Source: Deltaproteobacteria bacterium (GTDB lineage Bacteria; Myxococcota_A; Polyangia; JAAYKL01). Taken from it: a stretch of 63,684 nt of DNA. The stretch is taken from positions 1-63,684 of the forward strand of contig JAFGWT010000495.1 of the NCBI GenBank assembly GCA_016937015.1, in the 5' to 3' direction. The notes beneath the pieces were generated by a model that saw only the letters and a list, made by a program, of their open reading frames with translations, was not told the origin of the DNA and did no database searches. The position numbers and the translations under genes are program-made. Positions 9,236 to 17,817 of this stretch are shown here, in pieces (positions within the stretch are counted from its first letter, which is position 1; every line of letters begins with the position of its first letter).

Positions 9236-11056
9236 ATGGGAAAAGTAATTGGGATCGATTTGGGAACAACAAATTCATGTGTCGCTGTGGTAGAGGGGGA
9301 TACGCCGACTGTGATACCCAATCGCGGTGGCTACAAAACCACACCTTCCATGGTTGCCATTACCGAAGCTGAAAAACGACTGGTGGGGCACATCGCGAAG
9401 CGACAGGCGATTACAAACGCGGAAAACACCGTCTTCGCCGCAAAACGGCTTATCGGCAGGAACTGGGACTCCGCGCCGGTCACCGCCGCCAAGGAAACGG
9501 CACCATACAATGTCGTTGAAGGTCCGCATGGGGATGTTCGAATCGATTTGCGCGGCAAGCTTTACTCCGTCCCAGAGATATCGGCAATGATACTTGTGGA
9601 AATGAAGGTCATTGCCGAAGATTATCTCGGCGAACCGGTTGAACAGGCAGTGGTCACGGTCCCGGCATATTTCAACGACAACCAGCGCCAGGCCACCCGC
9701 GATGCGGGAACGATTGCCGGTCTTGAGGTCATTCGCATCATTAACGAACCGACATCCGCTGCGCTGTCGTACGGTTTTGGAAAAAAAATGGACCGACTGG
9801 TCGCCGTCTACGATTTGGGTGGCGGTACATTTGACATTTCCATTCTTGAAATTGGCTCAGACGAAGTGTTCAAGGTCATTTCAACTGCAGGAGACACGTT
9901 CCTTGGTGGCGAAGACTTTGATACGCGTATCATGGACTGGCTGGTGCAGGGATTTCTCGACGAGCACAATGTGGATTTGCGCCAGGACCGGATGGCGCTG
10001 CAGCGTCTTAAGGATGCGGCTGAGAAAGCCAAAATTGAACTCTCAAGTCAGACAGAAGCCGAAATCAATCTCCCATTTATTATCTCGGTGGGACAAAACG
10101 AAGCCCTTCATCTTCAGCGAACTCTGCGACGTGAAATCCTCGAGGATTTGTGCGATGACCTGGTGAACCGAACCATCGACATCTGCCAGGCGACTATCGA
10201 CGAAGCGGATCTGGATTCCTCGGAAGTGGAGGAAGTCATCCTGGTCGGCGGCATGACAAGAATGCCGCTTGTTCAGCGCCGGGTTGCGGAGTTCTTTGAC
10301 CGGGAACCCTGCAAAGGGGTCCATCCCGACGAAGTGGTGGCGCTCGGCGCTGCCATTCAGGCGACTGCGCTGACAGATGAATCCAACGACATGTTGCTTT
10401 TGGATGTGACCCCGCACACGTTGGGCATTATGATTGCCGGCGGACATTTCGAGGGACTGATTCCTCAGAATTCGACAGTCCCCACTTCCAGATCCAAAAT
10501 TTTCACCACTGTTCGCGACGACCAGACCGCAGTGAAAATTCTGGTTTTCCAAGGTGAAAACGAACGCGCGGAACTCAACGAAGCACTTGGAGAATTTGTA
10601 CTGACCGGACTTAGAAAAGCCCCCCGGGGACAGGTGGAAATCGAAGTTATTTTCGACATCAACGCCGATGGCATCGTCAGCGTTTCTGCCAAGGACCTCG
10701 AAACTGGAATGAAACAGTCCATTACGGTCACCGCATCTTCCGGACTGACCGAAGACGAAATCCGCAAAATGGCCTCAGACAGTCAGGACTACATGGTGGA
10801 CAGGCGCGCAACTGAAGAGTTTGAAGCCGCCCGTCAGGAAGCGGAGCGGTTGATTCGGGAGCTCGACAGAATGTATGTCAAAGTCGAAAAAATGGTATCC
10901 GGGTCTGAATTTGGCAGTGAAGCGCTGCTAAAGGCCAGAGACTTGATTAATACCGCCAAATCCGCCATTGCGGAAAAGGATCTGGAAAAGGTAACCGATT
11001 CAATCGAAACCCTCAAACGAACGCAACGCATGTTCAAAGGCGTGCTTGCCAAATAG
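9236..11056 (+). CDS. dnaK: Hsp70-family chaperone (DnaK paralogue)
   Basis: Hsp70 binds and releases unfolded segments of client proteins in an ATP cycle. The 606 residues show the three signatures: IGIDLGTTNSCVAV, VYDLGGGTFDIS and VILVGGMTRMPLVQ. The substrate domain (LLLDVTPHTLGI, then the beta sandwich to about 500) and the helical lid are complete, but the protein stops at RMFKGVLAK and lacks the acidic EEVD-like tail of housekeeping DnaK (about 640 residues). There is no grpE or canonical dnaJ beside it. An AAGGA precedes the ATG. I infer a dedicated paralogue serving the flanking proteins; social-motility Hsp70s of myxobacteria (SglK type) are a possible comparison. Confidence 0.92.
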   Translation: MGKVIGIDLGTTNSCVAVVEGDTPTVIPNRGGYKTTPSMVAITEAEKRLVGHIAKRQAITNAENTVFAAKRLIGRNWDSAPVTAAKETAPYNVVEGPHGDVRIDLRGKLYSVPEISAMILVEMKVIAEDYLGEPVEQAVVTVPAYFNDNQRQATRDAGTIAGLEVIRIINEPTSAALSYGFGKKMDRLVAVYDLGGGTFDISILEIGSDEVFKVISTAGDTFLGGEDFDTRIMDWLVQGFLDEHNVDLRQDRMALQRLKDAAEKAKIELSSQTEAEINLPFIISVGQNEALHLQRTLRREILEDLCDDLVNRTIDICQATIDEADLDSSEVEEVILVGGMTRMPLVQRRVAEFFDREPCKGVHPDEVVALGAAIQATALTDESNDMLLLDVTPHTLGIMIAGGHFEGLIPQNSTVPTSRSKIFTTVRDDQTAVKILVFQGENERAELNEALGEFVLTGLRKAPRGQVEIEVIFDINADGIVSVSAKDLETGMKQSITVTASSGLTEDEIRKMASDSQDYMVDRRATEEFEAARQEAERLIRELDRMYVKVEKMVSGSEFGSEALLKARDLINTAKSAIAEKDLEKVTDSIETLKRTQRMFKGVLAK

Positions 11057-11075
11057 AAACCAGGTTACACACCGG

Positions 11076-12308
11076 ATGATTGGCGACGATAAAAAGGAGA
11101 ACAAGTGGGCTAAAGCGCTCGACGACGCAGGGCTCCTTGATGAAGTGGAGGATGCCTGGGAGTTGCCGGACGGTGACACGCTCACCAGTGGCGCGACCAT
11201 AAAGGTGCGCTCCACCGATACGAGCGGACGTCCGTCTGTACCCATCATTGAATCCGGAACTCCCGTAAAAGTGTCGCGGGATGACGAAACACAGAAAGTC
11301 ATCACTGTGATTAGCGCGGATTCGGGAAAAGCCGACGGTGAAGACACTGTACGCGTCGCATACACGGATAAAACCGCACAGGAAGACCACTGGAGCACTG
11401 ATAAATCGGCGTCCCGCAGCAGCAGTAAGCCTTTCAAGCCGGTCAGGCCGTCAGTGGATTCGCTGCGAGGCTCTGAGCAGGAGTTTGTCCCACGCACCGA
11501 AACCGATCCCGGTCATCTGGCACAGCACACCCGAATCAGTCTCATCGACGATCCGCAGCCGCAGTATGCCGCCACTTCAGATGACGGTCTGGGCTGGGAT
11601 ACGCTGCTGGATGATGACAGGCCGACAGTTGAAGTTCCCCGATACTCACAGCAGCAGCATCGTTCTGACATGAGGTCTCAAACGGCTCAGGACGAAGATG
11701 AACTCGAATTCGATCTCACCGACGACGATACCCCATCTGATGGGGTGGCACGCAACGCCATTGACGATTCATATTCTGCTGAACGACCGTACACTGGCAA
11801 AAGAGAGACCTACGACCGGGGAAAAGGCGCGCGCATCACCGTGCAGGGGTTACACGATAATCTGTACGAACAGGAGAGCAGTGGCATGATTATGGATGTG
11901 CCAATGGCATCCATCGTGCCTGAACCCATCGAACTGTCTCCCCCCAGTTTGCAGATTCAGATGACCGAAAAGTACGACATGAATGACTTTTCAGGCGCTC
12001 TGGATATCGCCGAACAAATCCTGGAAAAATCGCCCAATGACATCGACGCGTTTCAATATCGGAAAAGCTGCCGCGAACGGCTGTTGCAAATATACGAAGC
12101 ACGCATCGGCGACATGGACCGGGTGCCTGCATTGCAGGTGAATAATCACGAGCTGATGTGGCGCAATCTGGATGCCTCGGCCGGGTTTATTCTCTCCAGA
12201 ATCGACGGTGTCAGTACGTTTGCGGACATTCTCGATATTTCAGGCATGCCCCGATTTGAAACCTGCCGAATCCTGTTTAAGCTTATCGACGACGGACTCA
12301 TCGGTTGA
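11076..12308 (+). CDS. Acidic protein with C-terminal winged-helix-like domain, Hsp70 cassette partner
   Basis: No enzyme family is recognised. The ATG at 11076 gives 410 residues; a TTG at 11046 inside the end of dnaK, preceded by AAAGG, is an alternative start. The first 290 residues are acidic and of low complexity, rich in Asp, Ser and Thr, and probably disordered. Residues about 300-345 hold one TPR-like helix pair (NDFSGALDIAEQILEKSPND). The last 60 residues (SRIDGVSTFADILDISGMP, then LIDDGLIG) resemble the N-terminal module of the J-protein two genes upstream. It ends tail-to-tail, one base from the convergent permease gene. It is probably co-transcribed with dnaK. Confidence 0.6.
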   Translation: MIGDDKKENKWAKALDDAGLLDEVEDAWELPDGDTLTSGATIKVRSTDTSGRPSVPIIESGTPVKVSRDDETQKVITVISADSGKADGEDTVRVAYTDKTAQEDHWSTDKSASRSSSKPFKPVRPSVDSLRGSEQEFVPRTETDPGHLAQHTRISLIDDPQPQYAATSDDGLGWDTLLDDDRPTVEVPRYSQQQHRSDMRSQTAQDEDELEFDLTDDDTPSDGVARNAIDDSYSAERPYTGKRETYDRGKGARITVQGLHDNLYEQESSGMIMDVPMASIVPEPIELSPPSLQIQMTEKYDMNDFSGALDIAEQILEKSPNDIDAFQYRKSCRERLLQIYEARIGDMDRVPALQVNNHELMWRNLDASAGFILSRIDGVSTFADILDISGMPRFETCRILFKLIDDGLIG

Positions 12309-12320
12309 CTCAGTCAACCG
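12302..12320. repeat. Perfect palindrome holding both convergent stop codons
   Basis: CGGTTGAC-TCA-GTCAACCG has 8-bp arms and a 3-base loop. The TGA of the plus-strand gene (12306-12308) lies in one arm and the stop of the minus-strand gene (12310-12312) is the loop. There is no T-run on either side, so a complete intrinsic terminator is not shown. Confidence 0.6.
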
Positions 12321-14691
12321 GCGCCTGTTCTGAGGGGCAGGAGATTTTCAGCAACATCACGGGAATGAGGATACAGCTGATGTGAAAGAGCAGCAGAGTC
12401 CCTGCAATCAGCCCCACGCCCATCGGCCACAACATGGGATCGAGTAACACAGCGCCAATAAAGCCCAGTGCGCCCGCAAAGAGGGGCGCCATCGCCCAAA
12501 CCAGTCCCGCCGCCTGTCTGCTGTTTGTTCCTGATTCATCCTTATTTTTTTTATGTTTCAGCATCCCCACGCTGGTGAGCACCAATACCAGTCCCATCAT
12601 CGATAAAAAAGGAACGCCCATAAAACTGGTCATAAAGATGGTGGAACCAAAACAAAAGGCGCCAGCATACAGGTAAATGGGCAACAGCAATGACAACACA
12701 GGGACAAAGGAAGACCAAACGACCGACACGCCAATGTGAATCAGCACAACAACTAAAAAGGCGGATAGCACCGCGATTGACAGTCGTTTGAGGTTAGGCC
12801 TCGAGCTGCGGTCGTCACTGTCCCGCACCACATGCGCGTCCGGATTGGCCGCATTGGTCTGCTCAATGATTCGGTCCAGTTCGTCACTTTCCAATTCATT
12901 TAAAGGGTGTTCCAACGTCACCGCGATGCCGTCCCTTCCATTTTTTCGAGTGAGCGTTTGGGGTTCCCAAAAAAGTCTGGCTTCCGGAAATTTACTTGTC
13001 ACGCCGGACTCCAAATGATGCAACAGTGCCTGCCTGTCTGGTTCGGTGCCTTCAGAAATCCAAATCGATTCAAAACGATTGTGGCCAATGGGCCCATTCG
13101 GCGTCCAGCGTACGGTGCAGGCGGAATGGCGCGCTGCATTTTTAAGAATCTCTTCGACTTCCTGTCCATCTGCGTGGGGTATGAGGGAGATGGACGAGAC
13201 CGACAGTAATGGGTCGAATCGGCGGTTTGTGAAAAAAGGTGTCTGAGCACTCCCCTCTACGGTGGTCATTTCCTCCACGTCTGTGCGTTTTGTCAAAACG
13301 GTTTGCACCGCCTGCAATTGTTTTGTTGCAGCGGGCTGTTCGCGACAATCCCAAAGGACGTCGTAGCTTTTGGCGCTTTCATTGAAGAATCGAAAATGCC
13401 CGACGCCCGAGACCATAAAAAAGATCCCATACCAAAGAACAAGTTGAGGCAACAGCAACGCCAGTATTTTAAAAATGAAACGCCGGCGTAGACAAAGAAG
13501 CAATCGGTGGCAGATTTCCGTCGCTTTGGTATTCAAAGCGACATCGGGTGCCCCGGGCAAAACCCACAGCAACAGTGTGGAAATGCCAATGCCAACAGCG
13601 GGGCCGATAAAGAGATGAAACAGAAATTGTCCAATGACCCCCTCTACAGTGGCCAGTGGCAATAAACTGATCATGCCAGCCAGGGCACAGGGCAGCAGCA
13701 TCCAAACGCGGTTCGGGGTAAATGCCGGTGAGAAGCGTACGGCAGACGACGCAAGAATGAATCCCGCCGCCCATACCAATCCCAGGATGGACACACTGTT
13801 GATGCTAACCCCTAAAAGCCGAAGGGTACCCAGCGTCATTAAAAACGACAGCAACGCGGCGACGGTCATCTCCAGCGCTGCATGCATTTGTTGGGCAAAC
13901 CATCCCCACAGCAGACCGATGACAAGCAAGGCAAGGCATCCGCCTGCTGAAAAGAGGATGAGACGCCGGGTCAGCTTTGAAAGGATGGAGGCACGTACCT
14001 CTATTTTAACGCCCGGGATTTCAGAACGAAGGCCCTGCACTGCCTTCTCGACATCGCTCCTGCAGGCATACGCGTCCGTCATCGGGCGGCGGTAAATCTC
14101 CAGGGCAAGGGTGCGTTCGCCCTTAAAGATCGTGGTCACCCGGGCTTCGGCTGGTGCGCGTTCGTGGTTTATCGAAATCACCGCTGCGACAGTTGACAGC
14201 TCACTGAGTTTTTGTCGAATCCGGGAAACGGCACTGGGGGACAGGGAATCAGGTGAAACATATGCCGTCAGTCGCTCTGCCTGAACGCGACTGGTTGCCA
14301 AATCGTTTACTCGGGCGGGAATATGCCTGTCACTGAAGATTTTTTTGAGCTGTGAGGCGGCGATATGGGCGGCGTCAATATCGACGAATTCCACCATAAC
14401 ATTACCGTCATCCGGGTCGGTGGCAGAGGTAAAACTGGTCACATCTTTTCGATTTGACAAAATCGCTTCCACCGGATTGGTAAACAGCTCTTTGACCTGG
14501 CCTTCAGAGGGGCTGTTCGTCGAGTAAATCTGCAGGATGGGCACCTGCGCCTCGGGAAACATCTCCCGGTACGGAAAAATATACAGAATCCCCGCCAGCA
14601 AAAGACATGTCCCGATTAACACGAGCAGCCGTTCGAGGCGAGGATTGTTATCCGCTGTAGCCAGCGATACATTGACATTATTCACTGACAT
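12310..14691 (-). CDS. RND-type permease lacking the proton-relay residues
   Basis: The 793-residue protein has the two-fold layout of AcrB-type RND transporters: one TM, a periplasmic region (about 48-245, starting AQVPILQIYS), a TM bundle (about 250-425), a second periplasmic region (about 430-620) and a final TM bundle. It is about 230 residues shorter than usual, so parts of the porter and funnel domains are lost. The TM4 segment reads SILGLVWAAGFILASSAVRF where active members carry an Asp-Asp pair, and the TM10 segment (LVLTSVGMLKHKK) lacks the usual Lys-Asn. I infer an inactive or repurposed homologue. No adaptor or outer-membrane partner lies beside it. A 13-bp tandem repeat covers its start. 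Confidence 0.7.
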   Translation of the reverse strand: MSVNNVNVSLATADNNPRLERLLVLIGTCLLLAGILYIFPYREMFPEAQVPILQIYSTNSPSEGQVKELFTNPVEAILSNRKDVTSFTSATDPDDGNVMVEFVDIDAAHIAASQLKKIFSDRHIPARVNDLATSRVQAERLTAYVSPDSLSPSAVSRIRQKLSELSTVAAVISINHERAPAEARVTTIFKGERTLALEIYRRPMTDAYACRSDVEKAVQGLRSEIPGVKIEVRASILSKLTRRLILFSAGGCLALLVIGLLWGWFAQQMHAALEMTVAALLSFLMTLGTLRLLGVSINSVSILGLVWAAGFILASSAVRFSPAFTPNRVWMLLPCALAGMISLLPLATVEGVIGQFLFHLFIGPAVGIGISTLLLWVLPGAPDVALNTKATEICHRLLLCLRRRFIFKILALLLPQLVLWYGIFFMVSGVGHFRFFNESAKSYDVLWDCREQPAATKQLQAVQTVLTKRTDVEEMTTVEGSAQTPFFTNRRFDPLLSVSSISLIPHADGQEVEEILKNAARHSACTVRWTPNGPIGHNRFESIWISEGTEPDRQALLHHLESGVTSKFPEARLFWEPQTLTRKNGRDGIAVTLEHPLNELESDELDRIIEQTNAANPDAHVVRDSDDRSSRPNLKRLSIAVLSAFLVVVLIHIGVSVVWSSFVPVLSLLLPIYLYAGAFCFGSTIFMTSFMGVPFLSMMGLVLVLTSVGMLKHKKNKDESGTNSRQAAGLVWAMAPLFAGALGFIGAVLLDPMLWPMGVGLIAGTLLLFHISCILIPVMLLKISCPSEQAPVD

Positions 14692-14750
14692 TATTCACTA
14701 TGCACCGTCATTATGCACCGTCATTTTGCACCGTCATTTTGCACCGTTGA
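14688..14750 (-). repeat. 13-bp tandem repeats across the permease start codon
   Basis: Read on the minus strand there are three units of ACGGTGCA(A/T)AATG, a longer 20-base unit ending in the annotated start ATG, and then a variant unit inside the coding region (TCAGTGAATAATG). Each unit ends in ATG. As 13 is not a multiple of three, the upstream ATGs fall in different frames; the one at 14724 is in frame but meets TAG after eight codons. Confidence 0.75.
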
Positions 14751-14838
14751 GATCACCTTTAATATGTTCATACGCGCTCCGTCGTGCATGAAAACGGGGA
14801 TTGAATCTGAGTACACATTCCAAGCAACAGGATGTCGG

Positions 14839-15705
14839 TCATACGTAGCTGTTCACTATTGACGCAACACTCCCAAGATAGCCACTCCCAAACAGATTCA
14901 CGTGATTGATCATATGGTACAGATTATATAGGTCCATCCGCGTTTCCCAGCCGGGTTGCAGGGGCCAGGACTCGTTGTAGGCGTCGTAAAAACAGCCACC
15001 AAATCGCCCAAACAGCTGCGTCATTGCGATGTCCGCCTCCCGATGGCCATAGTAAGTGGCCGGATCAATGATGACCGGTTCGCCATTCGGTCCGGTCATG
15101 GCATTGCCAGTCCACAGGTCACCATGCAGTATGACCGCATCCCCATCCGGTGGCACGATGAACTGATCCAGTCTGTCCAACAGTGCATCCAGTTGTCGGC
15201 GCAATGCGCCAGTCAGATAGCGGGATGCCATACGAATCTGGGGAGTAAGACGCATGTCCCTGAAAAAGACCAGCCAATTGCTCCGGTATTCGTTGAGCTG
15301 AGGCGTGGCGCCGATAAAATTGTCAATCTCAAATCCGCAACGGGAATTGCGGACGGATTGATGAAGATGCGCCAGCTGATGACCGAACTGTTCCCAATAG
15401 TCGGGTCGGCGTTTGCCCGATGACAGATACTCAAGTATCAGATACTGATGACTTTCATCCCTGAAACACGCGATGGGCAACGGTACTCTGGGCCCACCAT
15501 CGCAGATAAGGTGCTTCAGCCCAATGGCCTCGGCTTCAAACAGCTGTGGATGCGTCAGCGTATTTTGCTTTAAAAACAATTGCTCGCCGTTGCTCAGCTG
15601 CAGCACGGCTGTATCGTTGATGCAGCCACCACCAACGCTGCGACGCGCCGCAATGGTAACGTCATTTCCGAAAATGCCGCTAATTGTATCTGCCAGCGCG
15701 TTCAT
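14839..15705 (-). CDS. Fructosamine/ribulosamine 3-kinase family protein
   Basis: Members phosphorylate the sugar part of glycated proteins or amines, which then falls off, repairing the protein; bacterial members usually prefer ribulosamines or erythrulosamines. The 288 residues show the aminoglycoside-phosphotransferase-like fold: GGGCINDT near residue 25, the Lys in LFLKQNT, the catalytic loop HGDLWTGN and the metal-binding IDPATYYGHREADIAM segment, all typical of the family. AGGAAA lies 8 bases before the ATG. The LMW phosphatase ends 15 bp upstream, so the two are probably one transcript, a pairing known from other bacteria. The C-terminus is slightly truncated in appearance but complete. 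Confidence 0.88.
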   Translation of the reverse strand: MNALADTISGIFGNDVTIAARRSVGGGCINDTAVLQLSNGEQLFLKQNTLTHPQLFEAEAIGLKHLICDGGPRVPLPIACFRDESHQYLILEYLSSGKRRPDYWEQFGHQLAHLHQSVRNSRCGFEIDNFIGATPQLNEYRSNWLVFFRDMRLTPQIRMASRYLTGALRRQLDALLDRLDQFIVPPDGDAVILHGDLWTGNAMTGPNGEPVIIDPATYYGHREADIAMTQLFGRFGGCFYDAYNESWPLQPGWETRMDLYNLYHMINHVNLFGSGYLGSVASIVNSYV

Positions 15706-15720
15706 GTCATTTTCCTGGTT

Positions 15721-16206
15721 TCAGTCGGTGCTCGATTTAAGGGATTCAAGTAGATTTGCGGCCGTGCGATGGACAATCTGAAACACGTTCTCAAACCCCT
15801 CCGCACCGCCGTAATACGGATCTGGGACATCTGCATTGGGAGACGCATCGGGATCAAAGTTGCGAAACAGCTGCACTTTCTTCAGCTGCTCACTGTTTGG
15901 GGCCAGCCGGCGTATATTGGACAGGTTATCCGCATCCATCGCGAAAATCATGTCATACGCATCCAAATCAGCCTTCCTGAACTGGCGGGCCCGATGCGTC
16001 ATGGATACACCGTGCCGACTGGCCGTTTCCCGCATGCGCGAATCAGGCAGCTCTCCCACATGATGGCTGATGGTGCCGGAGGATTCAATTTCAAACCGGT
16101 CGCTGAGTTGCGCCCTGGCAACCATGTCTTCGAATACCGCGTGGGCCAGGGGTGACCGACAGATATTCCCCATGCAGACAAACATAATTTTAGTTTTATC
16201 TTTCAT
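15721..16206 (-). CDS. Low-molecular-weight protein-tyrosine-phosphatase family protein
   Basis: The 161-residue protein has the P-loop CMGNICRS (nucleophile Cys11, Arg17) and the general-acid motif DPYYGG near the C-terminus. The family hydrolyses phosphotyrosine, but homologues linked to fructosamine kinases can act on sugar phosphates such as ribulosamine 5-phosphates (established for the family, not visible here). It lies between the SGNH hydrolase (15 bp) and the fructosamine-kinase gene (15 bp) on the same strand, suggesting one operon. No tyrosine kinase or capsule gene is nearby, which favours the deglycation role over exopolysaccharide control. Confidence 0.9.
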   Translation of the reverse strand: MKDKTKIMFVCMGNICRSPLAHAVFEDMVARAQLSDRFEIESSGTISHHVGELPDSRMRETASRHGVSMTHRARQFRKADLDAYDMIFAMDADNLSNIRRLAPNSEQLKKVQLFRNFDPDASPNADVPDPYYGGAEGFENVFQIVHRTAANLLESLKSSTD

Positions 16207-16221
16207 TCTGTTTTCCAGTGT

Positions 16222-16833
16222 TTACAAATGACAGATATCGTACAGCGCATCCGACATGGCCCGATATCCGGCGTCGTTGGGATGAACCCCATCGTCAAAA
16301 TAAAGAGCCACAAGGTCGGTGGAACGCTCCCGAATATACGATGCCACGTCCGCACACAGGCAATCATATGCCATTGCTGTTGCCTTGAGGGCATCATAAT
16401 ACGGTGCAATATCCCGCTGCTGTTCCGGATACAGCAGGGGACCAGATGTGATCAGCAGCGGAACGGCATTGGCGCGAATCACCCGTCGGCAGATGGCGCC
16501 CACAGACGCCCTGTAGCTGTCAACAGAGACTCCGGCATACAAATCGTTGATGCCAAACTGCACAATCACCGCATCCGGGGAAATCTCCAGCAGACGACCA
16601 ATCCGGCCGGCGCCGCCGCCTGCCGTATCGCCACAGATGCCCGCGTTATGCCCGGTGATGGCAGTGCCGCAATAATCGGCGCGAAGCCTGGAAACAAACA
16701 GATCAAAATAGCTTACTGACGCTTCCCAGCCATAGGTCAGCGAATCACCCAGCCCCACAATCTGTATGGCATCGCCTCGTCGCAGCTTCTCCAGGATAGT
16801 TTTGAAATGACGGCTTTCGTGCGAATCAGACAT
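16222..16833 (-). CDS. SGNH/GDSL-family hydrolase
   Basis: These enzymes are esterases or lipases that use a Ser-His-Asp site. The 203-residue protein shows block I GLGDSLTYGW (Ser31), a Gly in the GHNAGICGDT block, block III FGINDLY and block V DDGVHPNDAGY with the Asp and His. There is no signal peptide, so it is probably cytoplasmic. I chose the ATG at 16833 because AAGGGGG lies 7 bases upstream; an ATG seven codons earlier (16854) has no such site. It is 35 bp downstream of argF and 15 bp upstream of the phosphatase. Its substrate is unknown; removal of acyl groups from sugars or small esters is possible. Confidence 0.85.
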   Translation of the reverse strand: MSDSHESRHFKTILEKLRRGDAIQIVGLGDSLTYGWEASVSYFDLFVSRLRADYCGTAITGHNAGICGDTAGGGAGRIGRLLEISPDAVIVQFGINDLYAGVSVDSYRASVGAICRRVIRANAVPLLITSGPLLYPEQQRDIAPYYDALKATAMAYDCLCADVASYIRERSTDLVALYFDDGVHPNDAGYRAMSDALYDICHL

Positions 16834-16868
16834 CTGTTCCCCCTTACAGCACATCGTTCAGGACATTT

Positions 16869-17783
16869 TTAACCTTCGAGCAGTTTGACCAGCACTGCTT
16901 TTTGCGCGTGAAGACGGTTTTCAGCTTCATCAAACACAACCGTGTTGGGCATATCCATCACCTCTGCAGTGATTTCCCGTCCCCGTTCAGCGGGCAGGCA
17001 ATGCATCACCAGAACATCTTTTTTGGCGCCATTCACCACATCCGCATTTACCTGAAACTGACGCAACTGCTCAATTTTGGTATCGATCTGATCTTTTGCA
17101 CCCATGGATGCCCACACATCCGTGTAAATCACATCGGAATCCCTGACCGCGTCCATCACATCGTGATGAACACTGACCGTTGAGATGCCACATGACTGGG
17201 TTTCCTTAAGGATATCCGCATCGGGCAATGTATCCGGTGATGTGCCGATGCTCAGATGCATGGGAATCCGCTGGGCCATCCGCATCCAGGAATTGGTCAT
17301 ATTGTTCCCATCTCCCAGATAGGTGACTTTTAAATTGTCCAGATTGCCGCGCTTTTCGAGAATGGTCTGCATATCGGCCATCAGTTGGCAGGGGTGCAGC
17401 AAATCCGTCAGCATATTGACCACTGGCACCTCTGAGTGATACGCCAGCTCCTCAACATCGCGATGAGAATAGGTCCGAATGCAGATAACGGAAAAATATC
17501 TGCTCATCACCTTGGCCACATCGTGAATGGTTTCGCGCTTGCCCAGTTCGATTTCCTGATTGGTGATGTATACACTGCTGCCGCCCAGCTGTTGAAATCC
17601 AACCTCGAAGGAACAACGGGTTCTAAGCGACTGCTTATGAAAAATCAGCGCGCCCACGCCCCCTTTGAGGACATTGCGATATTCTCCCCGTTTGGCTTTT
17701 TCCTTCATCTCGATGGCGAGATGGAGCGTATCGAGAACCTCATCCGAAGTAAAATCAGTAATAGTCAGAAAGTCTTTTTTCAT
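16869..17783 (-). CDS. argF: Ornithine carbamoyltransferase
   Basis: The enzyme joins carbamoyl phosphate and ornithine to give citrulline in arginine synthesis. The 304 residues contain the carbamoyl-phosphate loop as SLRTR (52-56; Leu in place of the more usual Thr), RTYSHRDVE, HPCQ, the ornithine-side SMG loop in DVWASMG and the HCLPA motif. The SMG loop and HCLP argue against the N-acetyl- or N-succinylornithine enzymes. The ATG at 17783 follows GGAGGGG, a strong ribosome site, so the 26 codons that could be added upstream are not used. No other arginine gene is nearby; it sits between a HEAT protein and the SGNH hydrolase. Confidence 0.93.
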   Translation of the reverse strand: MKKDFLTITDFTSDEVLDTLHLAIEMKEKAKRGEYRNVLKGGVGALIFHKQSLRTRCSFEVGFQQLGGSSVYITNQEIELGKRETIHDVAKVMSRYFSVICIRTYSHRDVEELAYHSEVPVVNMLTDLLHPCQLMADMQTILEKRGNLDNLKVTYLGDGNNMTNSWMRMAQRIPMHLSIGTSPDTLPDADILKETQSCGISTVSVHHDVMDAVRDSDVIYTDVWASMGAKDQIDTKIEQLRQFQVNADVVNGAKKDVLVMHCLPAERGREITAEVMDMPNTVVFDEAENRLHAQKAVLVKLLEG

Positions 17784-17817
17784 GTTGCCCCTCCATCTGT
17801 CGGCCCAGGGAACCGAT

